In this document: one piece after another, positions 15,574 through 24,353 of the stretch
How the letters are laid out: each line of letters opens with the position of its first letter
Numbering within the stretch: position 1 is the first letter of the stretch
NCBI GenBank assembly: GCA_011051615.1
Contig: DRKU01000111.1
Location: 1 to 35,682 of the forward strand
DNA length: 35,682 nt
From: Gammaproteobacteria bacterium
GTDB taxonomy: Bacteria > Pseudomonadota > Gammaproteobacteria > CAMYNG01
Direction of reading: 5' to 3'
Notes under the pieces: model-generated
The model's database searches: none
The model's input: the letters and a program-made list of their open reading frames with translations, nothing else
What the model was told of the DNA's origin: nothing
Translations under genes and position numbers: made by a program

Positions 15574-16484
15574 ACCAGCACGTCGAACCAGAATGGCAGG
15601 GTGAGGAAAGACAACGCGGTGGTCAGTGTCACCGCGGCGGCATACACGCCGGTATCGAGACGATAGCGATCGCAGATCACGATGCCGAGCAGCATGCTGG
15701 GCATGGCCGCCTCGAGGACCGCACCGGTACGCACCACGCCCTGCAGGCCCACGGGCCCGCTCAGGGCATGGACCAGCAACGGCATCAACAACAACTGGAT
15801 GAACGCCACCAGCAGCACCGGGCCGGGATTGGTACGCAACAGCTTTGCCGGTTGCAGGCTCATGCCCACGGCCACCAGCATGATGGGGATCACCGCCGCA
15901 CCCGCCAGTTGAACCGCGCGCGTGGCGAAGTCCGGCAGCTGCCAGCCAAACTGGGCCGAGACGATGGCCAGCATGGCGGCGACCAGCGCCGGCACGCGCA
16001 ACAATGCCGGTAGCGGATGGTAGTGCTCATCGCTGTGGCCGAAGTGACGTGCACTCAACATGCCGACGCTGAGCAACAGCGGCAGACAGGCAAACAGATC
16101 ATACTGGATGGCGATACTGCGCCCGGGCGCGCCCAGTACCGCTTCGAGCACCGGCAGGCCGAGATAGGTGGCATTGGGAAAGGCCGCCGCCAGCACCACC
16201 GCGCCGGTCACCGCCGCAGGCATGTGGCAACTGCGGCACAGCAACCAGGCCAGTGCCAGTCCACCGAGTACGCCGCTGGCGGCAACCAGCGACAGGCGCA
16301 GCGAGTCCAGGCTCAGGTGCGCGTGTGACAGGACGTCGAAGACCAGCGCGGGGAGAAAGAAGTAATACACCGCCGTGGTCAGTGCCAGGCGCACGGTTTC
16401 GATGTCCAGCCCACCGGGACGACTGTGCCGCCAGACGATGCCGCCGGCCACCAGCACGGCCATCTGCAACAGGACGTCCAGCAT
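15564..16484 (-). CDS. AEC-family permease (auxin efflux carrier-like)
   Basis: A 306-aa membrane protein with about ten hydrophobic segments in two halves. Family features include GGIVWRH after TM1, VYYFFLPALVFDVLS, the AAAFPNATYLGLPVLEA segment (the Asn/Pro-containing crossing region of AEC carriers) and AVIPIMLVAVGMSL. AEC proteins of bacteria export or exchange organic acids such as malate; the substrate here is unknown. The start is the ATG at 16484 (MLDVLLQMAVL), one base after the TGA of the upstream Nudix gene, so the two are translationally coupled; the longer ORF-track start lies inside the Nudix gene. Confidence 0.88.
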   Translation of the reverse strand: MLDVLLQMAVLVAGGIVWRHSRPGGLDIETVRLALTTAVYYFFLPALVFDVLSHAHLSLDSLRLSLVAASGVLGGLALAWLLCRSCHMPAAVTGAVVLAAAFPNATYLGLPVLEAVLGAPGRSIAIQYDLFACLPLLLSVGMLSARHFGHSDEHYHPLPALLRVPALVAAMLAIVSAQFGWQLPDFATRAVQLAGAAVIPIMLVAVGMSLQPAKLLRTNPGPVLLVAFIQLLLMPLLVHALSGPVGLQGVVRTGAVLEAAMPSMLLGIVICDRYRLDTGVYAAAVTLTTALSFLTLPFWFDVLVQS

Positions 16485-16485
16485 G

Positions 16486-17001
16486 TCAGGCAGCCTGCAA
16501 CAACTCGCGGGCGCGCAGCAGGGCAATCACGGTCTTGGCGTCATTGAACTCTCCGGCCAGGCAACGTGCCACGGCCTCGTCCAGGTCCAGCCAGTGACAC
16601 TCGAGGATCTCGTGTTCCCCGTGACAGGTTTCCACCTCGCGCAGCTCGCGGGCCAGGTACAGGTGGACGATTTCGTCGAACACGCCGGGCGAGGCCAGCA
16701 TGCGGCCCAGTGGCTGCCAGTGAGTCGCGGCAACACCCGCCTCCTCCGCCAGTTCACGCCGTGCCGCCTCGGCGGGGGGCTCCTCGTCATCGAGCTTGCC
16801 CGCGGGGATCTCCCAGACCCAGTCATCGAATACCGGGCGGTACTGGCGCAATATGCAGACCCGCCGATGCGCGTCCACCGCCACCACCGCCGCGCCACCG
16901 GGGTGGCGCACTGCCTCCATGTGCATACGCTGGCCACCGGGTAAGGTCACCTCGTCGACTTCCACGCGAATGATGTTACCTGCGAAGACCGTTTGCGGCA
17001 T
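16486..17001 (-). CDS. Nudix hydrolase (ADP-ribose pyrophosphatase-like)
   Basis: A 171-aa Nudix enzyme. The Nudix box G-x5-E-x7-REL-x-EEAG-V is intact as GKLDDEEPPAEAARRELAEEAGV (read in parts; residues about 68-90), with WEIPAGK just before it, as in NudF/ADP-ribose pyrophosphatases. It would hydrolyse ADP-ribose or a similar nucleoside diphosphate derivative to a nucleoside monophosphate and a phosphorylated remainder. VVAVDAHRRVCILRQYRP is the typical preceding strand region. The ATG at 17001 has AGGAG upstream; the ORF-track extension to 17082 has no ribosome site. It is the first gene of a two-gene unit with the AEC permease. nadA is in the window but not linked, so a common NAD role is only a thought. 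Confidence 0.9.
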   Translation of the reverse strand: MPQTVFAGNIIRVEVDEVTLPGGQRMHMEAVRHPGGAAVVAVDAHRRVCILRQYRPVFDDWVWEIPAGKLDDEEPPAEAARRELAEEAGVAATHWQPLGRMLASPGVFDEIVHLYLARELREVETCHGEHEILECHWLDLDEAVARCLAGEFNDAKTVIALLRARELLQAA

Positions 17002-17203
17002 GCCCTGCTCTCCTGTGCGGGCCCGCGCCGAAATGGTGCGCGAGCTGGAAAAAAGTAGACACCAGCCGCGTGACATTTGCAATCGAAGTCCTGTCGGTAA
17101 AATCGAACAAGCAACCTGTAAATCCGATCACTCGCCCAATGACAGCCTTCCACCATTTACTCCCGGGTCATGGATGGTTAGGATTGGGTCAGGGAGACTC
17201 AAC

Positions 17204-18331
17204 ATGGCCGAGAACGGAAACAGGGGGATCAAAGACAGGCTCAGGCAGGCCGCTGCACGCCTGGGGCAGGCCATCACGGCATTACTGTCACGCCTGCGCG
17301 ATGTGTTCTCGCCATCGGCCTGGCGCGATCACGGCCACGGCGGCATGCTCTGCATCGTCCTCCTCCTGCTGGTCGTGTTTCTCTACTTTCTCGGCGTCTA
17401 CTGGTCGCAGGAACCCGACGAATTCGATGTGCGCCAGCAGGCGCTGGCCATGGCCGGTGGTGATGAAACGCGCCTGGTGCCGGGCTATGTCACCACCAGC
17501 ACGCTGATCACGATCACGCGCAAGGTGCTGAACAAGCCCGGTGGTTACCTGAGCAACGACCGCCTGCCACCGGCCTCCCTGTTCGGCCTCTATCCCATGC
17601 TCGACAACATCCCCAACTGGGAATTTGGTGCGGTGGTCATGATCCGCGATACCGCGCGCGTGTTACGCAACGACTTCAGCCGTTCCCAGTCGCAGTCACT
17701 GGAAGATCCCGATCTCGCCGAGGCCGAACCACGTTTCAATTTTGCCAATGACAGCTGGCTGTTTCCGCCCACCGAGCGTGAATACCGCAAGGGCATCACC
17801 CACCTGCAACGCTACCTGGATCGCCTCACCGATCCCGCCCAGCCCAATGCCCAGTTCTATACCCGCGCCGACAACCTCAATGAACTGCTGGCGGTAGTGG
17901 AAAAACGTCTTGGCGGCCTGTCACGGCGTCTCAATGCCAGCGTCGAGGAGTTGCGTGTCAATACCGATCTCGCCGGTGACCCGGCCGCGCGTCAGGCCAC
18001 GCGAGCACCGGGCCTGATCGTGGCGCGTACGCCATGGATGCAAATCGACGACGTCTTCTATGAATCGCGTGGCTACGTGTGGGCGCTGCTGCATGTACTC
18101 AAGGCCGTGCAGGTGGACTTCAGGGAAGTGCTGAAAAAGAAGAACGCCGAAGCCAGCCTGCAACAGGTCATCCGCCTGCTGGAACAGACCCAGGTCGAGC
18201 CCAGCAGTCCCATGGTGCTCAACGGCGATCCCATGGGCTGGGTCGCCAACTATTCCAAGACCATGGTGAGCTACATCTCGCCGGCCAACGCCGCCATCAT
18301 CGACCTGCGCAGCCTGCTGGCAAAGGGCTAA
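17204..18331 (+). CDS. DUF2333 family membrane protein
   Basis: A 375-aa protein with one membrane segment (LCIVLLLLVVFLYFLGVYW, about 49-67) after a basic cytoplasmic N-terminus, and a large periplasmic domain. Family-like stretches include GYVTTSTLITITRKVLNKPGGYLSNDR (quoted in part), PPASLFGLYPMLDNIPNWE and RDTARVLRNDFSRSQSQS. DUF2333 is widespread in gammaproteobacteria and has no firm function. The ATG at 17204 has AGGGAG eight bases upstream; the long upstream extension in the ORF track is antisense to the Nudix gene. Convergent to DUF523; a TAGCAGG/CCTGCTA hairpin (18359-18381) without U-tract lies at their 3' ends. Confidence 0.85.
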   Translation: MAENGNRGIKDRLRQAAARLGQAITALLSRLRDVFSPSAWRDHGHGGMLCIVLLLLVVFLYFLGVYWSQEPDEFDVRQQALAMAGGDETRLVPGYVTTSTLITITRKVLNKPGGYLSNDRLPPASLFGLYPMLDNIPNWEFGAVVMIRDTARVLRNDFSRSQSQSLEDPDLAEAEPRFNFANDSWLFPPTEREYRKGITHLQRYLDRLTDPAQPNAQFYTRADNLNELLAVVEKRLGGLSRRLNASVEELRVNTDLAGDPAARQATRAPGLIVARTPWMQIDDVFYESRGYVWALLHVLKAVQVDFREVLKKKNAEASLQQVIRLLEQTQVEPSSPMVLNGDPMGWVANYSKTMVSYISPANAAIIDLRSLLAKG

Positions 18332-18378
18332 GCCTCAGGCCGCCACCTCTGCTGCCGTTAGCAGGACAGGAATCCCTG

Positions 18379-18906
18379 CTACTCCCCCCTGTAATACGCC
18401 CACACCCGTGCGATGAAGTCTTCGCAGGCTGCCGCATCCACCAGTTGGGTCTCTTCGGCCAGCGGCAGCCGTGGTAACCATGCCTGTACCCGGGCCGCGA
18501 ACAGGCCACTGGTGGAACCCACCACTTCTCCCTGTTCACCATGCAGCGGCGTGCTGCCGACACCGCAACTGGGAGACCGCGCCTTGAAGACGAAGCCATG
18601 CAGACCCTCCAGTTGCGCGCGATGACGCACGGCGCAATCGACCAGTGCCGTGCTGACATCCAGTTCGGCATCGGCCACTCCGCATGCGCGGATCTCATCA
18701 CTCTGCTGCACCAGTTGCACCGCCGGGCGAGGTACGCCCAGACCGGCCTCGGTCTCGGGACAGATGGCCACGAGATGAAAGTGTTGCGACAGCGCAGCCA
18801 CCAGCGCGGGCTGATGGCGATGACCGCCATCGTAGCGCACCGACTCACCCAACAGGCAACGACTGATACCGACAGCAGGTGGCGCTAAGGCAGGCTTAAG
18901 GGACAT
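18379..18906 (-). CDS. DUF523 protein (TudS-like thiouracil desulfidase family)
   Basis: A 175-aa soluble protein with the DUF523 layout: GISRCLLGESVRYDGG (Cys17), AICPETEAGLGVPRP (Cys49) and FKARSPSCG (Cys114). In characterised TudS these three cysteines hold a [4Fe-4S] cluster that removes sulfur from thiouracil; all three are present. Start: ATG at 18906; an in-frame ATG at 18924 is an alternative. The 601-aa ORF-track frame is this gene plus antisense of the adaptor gene and is not real. It is divergent from the exporter operon (87 bp apart). Physiological substrate here unproven; a sulfur-related role fits the family. Confidence 0.87.
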   Translation of the reverse strand: MSLKPALAPPAVGISRCLLGESVRYDGGHRHQPALVAALSQHFHLVAICPETEAGLGVPRPAVQLVQQSDEIRACGVADAELDVSTALVDCAVRHRAQLEGLHGFVFKARSPSCGVGSTPLHGEQGEVVGSTSGLFAARVQAWLPRLPLAEETQLVDAAACEDFIARVWAYYRGE

Positions 18907-18993
18907 GCGCCTATCATCCTGCATCCAGCGCAAATTGTCTTCATCCCGTGGCGCCGGCTGTGGAATAATGAAGCCCCAACCGGCAGGAGCACC

Positions 18994-20145
18994 ATGAACC
19001 CGAAACACAGAAAGTACCTCTATCTCCTCCTCGCCCTGCTCATTCTCGGCCTGATCCTGTGGCGCGCCTCGGGGCCGAAACCCATTGCCGTGACCCTCAA
19101 ACCGGTGGACATCGGTGTCGTCGAAGCCACCGTGGCCAACACCCGCGCCGGCACGGTCATGGCCTGCCAGCGAGCGCGCCTGTCGCCGTCCATCGGTGGT
19201 CAGATCGCCGCCCTGCCGGTAAAGGAAGGCGACCGCGTCGAGGCCGGCCAGTTGCTGATGGAAATGTGGAACGCCGATCGTCGCGCCGAAGTGGAACTGG
19301 CCAGGCGCGAGGCCGTCGCTGCCGAGGCCCGCGCCGTGGAGGCCTGCACCGTGGCCGAGGTGGCGCGCCGTGAAGCGCTGCGCCAGGCGGCGCTGAAGAA
19401 GAAGGGCCTGACCTCGGAGGAGGCGGTGGATCGCGCCGAGGGCGATGCCCGCGCCCGCCAGGCGGCCTGTGATGCAACACGTGCCACCGCGCGCGTCAGC
19501 GAGGCACGCCTCGACGTGGCGCGCGCAGGACTCGACCGCACCCGCCTGAAGGCCCCTTTCGCCGGGACCGTCGCCGAGATCAACGGCGAAGTGGGGGAGT
19601 TCGTCACGCCCTCGCCCATCGGCGTTGCCACGCCACCGGCGGTAGACCTGGTGGACAACAGTTGCCTGTACGTGGAAGCCCCCATCGACGAGGTGGATGC
19701 GCCGGCCATCCGTGCCGGCATGCCGGCACGCATTACCCTCGATGCCTTTCCCGCACGCGACTTTCCCGCTACCGTCCGCCGCGTCGCGCCCTACGTGATG
19801 GATCGTGAGAAACAGGCACGCACGGTGGATATCGAAGCGGCCTTTGCCGACAACGCCGCGCTGGCTGATCTGTTGCCCGGCTACAGCGCCGACGTGGAGG
19901 TGATCCTCGAGCGCCGTGACGCTGTCCTGCGCGTGCCCACCGAGGCGCTGATGGAAGGCCAGCGCGTGCTGGTCTATGAGGACGGCGTGCTGCGCGAGCG
20001 CCAGGTACGTACCGGTCTGAGCAACTGGCGTTATACCGAGGTCATCGATGGCCTCGCTGAGGGTGAACAGGTCACCGTGTCGCTGGACCAGGACGGCGTG
20101 GAAGACGGTGCCGCCGTGGTGCCCCGGCAGGACGGCACGCCCTGA
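18994..20145 (+). CDS. Periplasmic adaptor subunit (HlyD/MacA-type)
   Basis: A 383-aa membrane-fusion protein with an N-terminal anchor (YLYLLLALLILGLILW, about 8-23). The order is: barrel-sandwich half (ARLSPSIGGQIAALPVKEGDRVEAGQLL), an Ala/Arg/Glu-rich coiled-coil hairpin (about 95-190), the second sandwich half (LKAPFAGTVAEINGEVGEFV), a beta-barrel, and a membrane-proximal C-terminal domain (ALMEGQRVLVYEDGVLRERQV). It would link the ABC pump in the inner membrane to an outer-membrane channel. Five cysteines are present, including two in the coiled coil, which is unusual for a periplasmic adaptor. It is the first gene of the exporter operon. The ATP-binding gene starts 19 bp after its stop. 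Confidence 0.9.
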   Translation: MNPKHRKYLYLLLALLILGLILWRASGPKPIAVTLKPVDIGVVEATVANTRAGTVMACQRARLSPSIGGQIAALPVKEGDRVEAGQLLMEMWNADRRAEVELARREAVAAEARAVEACTVAEVARREALRQAALKKKGLTSEEAVDRAEGDARARQAACDATRATARVSEARLDVARAGLDRTRLKAPFAGTVAEINGEVGEFVTPSPIGVATPPAVDLVDNSCLYVEAPIDEVDAPAIRAGMPARITLDAFPARDFPATVRRVAPYVMDREKQARTVDIEAAFADNAALADLLPGYSADVEVILERRDAVLRVPTEALMEGQRVLVYEDGVLRERQVRTGLSNWRYTEVIDGLAEGEQVTVSLDQDGVEDGAAVVPRQDGTP

Positions 20146-20164
20146 ATGCCCTGTCCACTGTGCA

Positions 20165-20837
<673 letters not shown>

Positions 20838-20851
<14 letters not shown>

Positions 20852-22046
20852 CGTCATCACCTTTGCCACCACCGCGCTCAGGGGCTTTCGCACCCGTACC
20901 CTGCTGATGCTGCTGGCCATGGCCATCGGTGTCGCCGCCGTGGTGATCCTCACCTCGCTGGGGGAAGGCGCACGCCTCTATGTGGCCAACCAGTTTTCCG
21001 CCCTCGGCACACACCTGCTCATCGTGCTGCCCGGCCGCTCGGAGACCGCCGGCGCCTCACCTGCCACGCTGCTCGGTGAGACCCCCCGTGACCTCACGCT
21101 CGACGACGCCCGCGCGTTGTTGCGCAGCCGCCATATCCGTCGCATCGCGCCGGTCAGTCTCGGCACCTCGGTGGTCTCGTGGGGCAGCCGCGAACGCGAC
21201 AGCGTCATCCTCGGTTCCAGTGCCGAGTTCCTGCCGCTGCGCCGCTGGACCATGGCCCAGGGCCGTTTCCTGCCCGACGGTGACCTGGAGAATGCTGAAG
21301 CGGTGTGTGTCATTGGCGAGAACGTGCGCAAGGAACTGTTTGGCATGCACCGTGCGCTGGGCGAGTGGTTGCGCATCGGCGAATACCGCTTTCGTGTCAT
21401 CGGCATTCTCGAATCGAAGGGCCAGTCCATCGGCGTCAACACGAAGGATCTGATCATGATCCCGGTGGCCTCGGCACAGCAGATCTTCAACAACCCCTCG
21501 CTGTTCCGCATCCTCGTCGAGGCAAAGAGCCGCGAGGCGATGCCGCTGGCGCAGCGTGATGTGCTCGACATCATTCGCGCACGCCACCAGGGCGAGGAGG
21601 ATATTACTGTCATTACCCAGGACGCTATCCTCGCCACCTTCGACCGCATCTTCAGCGCCCTCACCTACACCGTAGGCGGCATTGCCGCCATCAGCCTCGC
21701 CGTCGCCGGCATCCTGATCATGAACGTCATGCTGGTGGCGGTGACCCAGCGTACCGCGGAGATCGGCCTGCTCAAGGCACTGGGCGCACCGGCGCGCCGC
21801 ATCCTGCTGCTGTTCGTCGCCGAGGCCGCCATCCTCTCGGCGGTGGGTGCGGTGCTGGGCATGCTCCTTGGGCAACTGGGCAGCTACGCCCTGCGCACGG
21901 CCTTTCCCGAACTGCCCGCCTGGGCGCCGTGGTGGGCCAGTCTCACCGCCATTCTCACCGCCCTGCTCACCGGCGTCCTCTTCAGTCTGTTGCCCGCACG
22001 CCGTGCGGCACGACTGGACCCGGTCACGGCCCTGGCGAGGCGCTGA
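20838..22046 (+). CDS. ABC permease 1 (MacB-type, FtsX fold)
   Basis: A 402-aa permease: TM1 about 20-42 (LLMLLAMAIGVAAVVIL), a periplasmic MacB-PCD domain (about 45-275) and three C-terminal TM helices (GGIAAISLAVAGILIMNVMLV, AEAAILSAVGAVLGMLLG, and a last one before LPARRAARLDPVTAL). This topology is the type VII (MacB/LolCE) fold. Start: GTG at 20838 (GTGAAGACG), chosen because it overlaps the ATPase stop by 14 bp and begins directly before the cytoplasmic N-terminus; the ATG at 20760 would lie deep inside the ATPase gene. With the next gene it forms a heterodimer. Confidence 0.9.
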
Positions 22047-22048
22047 AC

Positions 22049-23248
22049 ATGCGACTCGTGGATGCCATCCAGCTCGCCGGCAGCGCCATCGTCACCCAGC
22101 GCCTGCGTTCCGCGCTCACCGCCACCGGCATCGCCGTCGGTATCGCCGCGGTGGTGCTGCTCACGTCCATCGGCGAGGGCATTCACCAGTTCGTCATCAG
22201 CGAGTTTACCCAGTTCGGCACCAACATCGTTGCCATCAATCCCGGCAAGACCCAGACCCATGGCGGTTCCCCCGGGATCTTCGGCACCACCCGCCCGCTG
22301 ACCATCGACGATGCCCTGGCGCTGGAACGCGCGCCCTTCGTCGAGGCCTCGGTGCCCTTCGTGCAGGGCAACGCCGAAGTCGAGGGCGCGGGTCGTACGC
22401 GGCGCGCCAGTATCTACGGTGTCGGGCCGGATTTCCCCGAGGCCTTCGGCTTTACCACGGCGGTGGGACGCTTCCTGCCCCATGACGACCCCGATGCGCC
22501 GCGCGCCCTGGCGGTACTCGGCAGCAAGATGAAAAAGGAACTCTTTGGCAGCCGCAACCCGCTCGGTCAGCGCATCCGCATCGGCGGCAGTCGCTATCGC
22601 GTCATTGGTGTCATGGAGGCCAAGGGCAACGTGCTGGGTTTCGATCTCGATGACACGGTCTATATCCCCACCGCGCGCGGTCTGGAGATGTTCAACCGTG
22701 ACAACCTCTTCGAGATCGACGTGGTATTCCGTGAAGGTACGCCGGTGGATCAGGTGGAGGCCTTCGTCCGCCGCGTGCTCATCGCCCGCCACGGTCGCGA
22801 GGACTTCACCATCACCACCCAGCAGCAGATGCTCGAAGTGCTGGGCTCGGTACTCAACGTGCTGACCTTCGCCGTCGGCGCACTGGGCGGTATTTCCCTG
22901 GTGGTGGGCGGTATCGGCATCCTCACCATCATGACCATCGCGGTCAACGAGCGACGTGCCGAGATCGGCCTGCTACGCGCCCTTGGTGCGCGCCATCACC
23001 AGGTGCTGGCACTGTTTCTTGGCGAGGCCATCGTACTCTCTGCCATTGGTGGCGTGCTCGGTCTGCTGCTCGGCGCCGGTGGCGCGCAACTGCTGCATGC
23101 CGCTCTGCCCGCCCTGCCGGTGAAGACCCCGGTGGGCTTCGTCCTGCTGGCCGAGGCCATCGCCATCAGCGTCGGCCTGCTGGCCGGGATCATTCCGGCG
23201 CGACACGCCGCGCATCTCGACCCGGTGGAATCCTTGCGCACGGAATAG
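22049..23248 (+). CDS. ABC permease 2 (MacB-type, FtsX fold)
   Basis: A 399-aa partner permease, two bases after the stop of permease 1. Same architecture: TM1 (ATGIAVGIAAVVLLTS), MacB-PCD periplasmic domain (NIVAINPGKT..., GSKMKKELFG, VIGVMEAKG), and C-terminal TM helices with IMTIAVNERRAEIGLLRALGAR as the cytosolic coupling helix, ending IIPARHAAHLDPVESL. The two permeases share many positions, so they arose by duplication. Heterodimeric exporters of this kind move lipids, peptides, macrolides or lipoproteins; nothing in the sequence names the substrate. Confidence 0.92.
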   Translation: MRLVDAIQLAGSAIVTQRLRSALTATGIAVGIAAVVLLTSIGEGIHQFVISEFTQFGTNIVAINPGKTQTHGGSPGIFGTTRPLTIDDALALERAPFVEASVPFVQGNAEVEGAGRTRRASIYGVGPDFPEAFGFTTAVGRFLPHDDPDAPRALAVLGSKMKKELFGSRNPLGQRIRIGGSRYRVIGVMEAKGNVLGFDLDDTVYIPTARGLEMFNRDNLFEIDVVFREGTPVDQVEAFVRRVLIARHGREDFTITTQQQMLEVLGSVLNVLTFAVGALGGISLVVGGIGILTIMTIAVNERRAEIGLLRALGARHHQVLALFLGEAIVLSAIGGVLGLLLGAGGAQLLHAALPALPVKTPVGFVLLAEAIAISVGLLAGIIPARHAAHLDPVESLRTE

Positions 23249-23265
23249 TTTCGACGTTTAATGAA

Positions 23266-23577
23266 ATGGTCATGTGGCCATTCACGCGCAAAACAACCAC
23301 CGGCGGGGGAATTCGCGCCAATACCGTGTTCTTCGAAGACGGGGTCGCCAATATCGATGTGCGCGGTCAGACCTGTCCCGGCTACCTGCTTGCCATCAAC
23401 CGCGCCGTGGATACCCTCGCCCCCGGCACGCACGCCCGCCTGTTGATCACCTACCCCCCCTGTGGCGATGACGTGCGGGCCTGGTGCAGGGAACGCCATA
23501 TCCGCTACCACGGCATCACCCACGAGCAGGACATGTGGGTGATCCGCATCGAAAAGCAGGCCCCTGCACGGGGCTGA
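23266..23577 (+). CDS. TusA-like sulfur carrier with altered CPxP motif
   Basis: A 103-aa protein with a TusA/SirA fold: FFEDGVANIDVRGQTCPGY (Cys37), then AINRAVDTLAPGTHARLLITY and DDVRAWCRERHI. In TusA the N-terminal Cys-Pro-x-Pro motif carries persulfide sulfur. Here it is CPGY, so the catalytic Cys-Pro remain but the second Pro is missing. An N-terminal extension of about 25 residues (WPFTRKTTTGGG) is longer than in E. coli TusA (81 aa). Two further cysteines occur (PPCGDDVRAWC). Start: ATG at 23266, with an in-frame ATG at 23272. It lies 17 bp after the exporter permease and is probably cotranscribed, which is an unusual pairing. Confidence 0.82.
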   Translation: MVMWPFTRKTTTGGGIRANTVFFEDGVANIDVRGQTCPGYLLAINRAVDTLAPGTHARLLITYPPCGDDVRAWCRERHIRYHGITHEQDMWVIRIEKQAPARG

Positions 23578-23593
23578 CAGACTACGACGACGC

Positions 23594-23857
23594 TCAGTGC
23601 AGCCGTGCGCGAAAGCTCAGCTTGCCCATGAGGGGAAACTCGACGATCCCCTGCCGACGACGCAGTGCCTTCAGGTACAGCTTGCCGGCGCGGTAGCCTT
23701 CACGAAAGGACAGGCGTAACTGATCCGCGCTGCGGATCTGTCCACCTGCAAGGGCATGCTGGAAACCCTCTTCGAAACGTCTGGCAATGAGGTTTGGCGG
23801 GATCCGCAGGCCCACGTCTGCGGGTGCGGGATAGACGAATTGACTGGCCGGTCGCAT
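23594..23857 (-). CDS. Conserved hypothetical protein (87 aa)
   Basis: An 87-aa, very basic protein (MRPASQFVYPAPAD..., ending GKLSFRARLH). It has no cysteine, membrane segment or recognised motif; two short helices (PNLIARRFEEGFQHALAG and SADQLRLSFREGYRAGKLYLKALRR) are likely. It is a real gene: the ATG at 23857 follows an excellent GGGAGGT ribosome site, and the overlapping frame 23700..24158 lacks one. It lies 110 bp downstream of the MazG-like gene and is the last minus-strand gene before the convergent TusA-like gene. Function unknown. Confidence 0.65.
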   Translation of the reverse strand: MRPASQFVYPAPADVGLRIPPNLIARRFEEGFQHALAGGQIRSADQLRLSFREGYRAGKLYLKALRRRQGIVEFPLMGKLSFRARLH

Positions 23858-23967
23858 GGGACACCTCCCGTTTTTCCTGACCTTGATCAGGATATCGGCC
23901 GACGGGCGAGACGACTGAAGGGTGGCGGTGCGCGATTACACCAGTATCAACAGGGAATAAGGTGGCC

Positions 23968-24318
23968 TCAGTATTCCGTGTACTTGCGCGAACTGCCGCG
24001 CACGCGCTCGGCCGGATACTTCTTTTCGTTGATGAGGATCTTCTCTTCCACGGCCTGGTAGAGATCGACGCCCAGGCGTTCGCACAGGCGCAGCAGGTAG
24101 ATGAAGATATCCGCCATCTCGTGCGAGACCTCGCGCAGCCGCTCCGCTTCCAGCTCATGACTTTGCTGCTGGGTGAGCCACTGGAAGTGCTCCACCAGTT
24201 CCGCGGCCTCCACCATCAGGGCCATGGAAAGGTTCTTGGGGGAGTGAAACTGCTCCCAGTCACGCGCCTCGGCAAAGCCTTTCAGGCGTTTCTGAAGTTG
24301 ATAGAGTCGGTCTTCCAT
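23968..24318 (-). CDS. MazG-like nucleotide pyrophosphohydrolase
   Basis: A 116-aa single-domain MazG-family enzyme (RS21-C6/dCTP pyrophosphatase type). The metal-binding pattern is present: E-x2-E in VEAAELVEHFQW and E-x2-D in SHEMADIFIYLLRL. The C-terminal NEKKYPAERVRGSSRKYTEY is the typical helix tail with the K-x-P-x5-G pattern. These enzymes remove pyrophosphate from (deoxy)nucleotides such as dCTP analogues, acting as house-cleaning enzymes. The ATG at 24318 has GGGG seven bases upstream; the ORF-track start at 24351 lies nearer the kinase stop and adds eleven residues without motif. It is 35 bp after the sensor kinase gene. Confidence 0.88.
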   Translation of the reverse strand: MEDRLYQLQKRLKGFAEARDWEQFHSPKNLSMALMVEAAELVEHFQWLTQQQSHELEAERLREVSHEMADIFIYLLRLCERLGVDLYQAVEEKILINEKKYPAERVRGSSRKYTEY

Positions 24319-24353
24319 TGTTATCCCCGTGTCGTCTGTGGTGTATGCCAATG

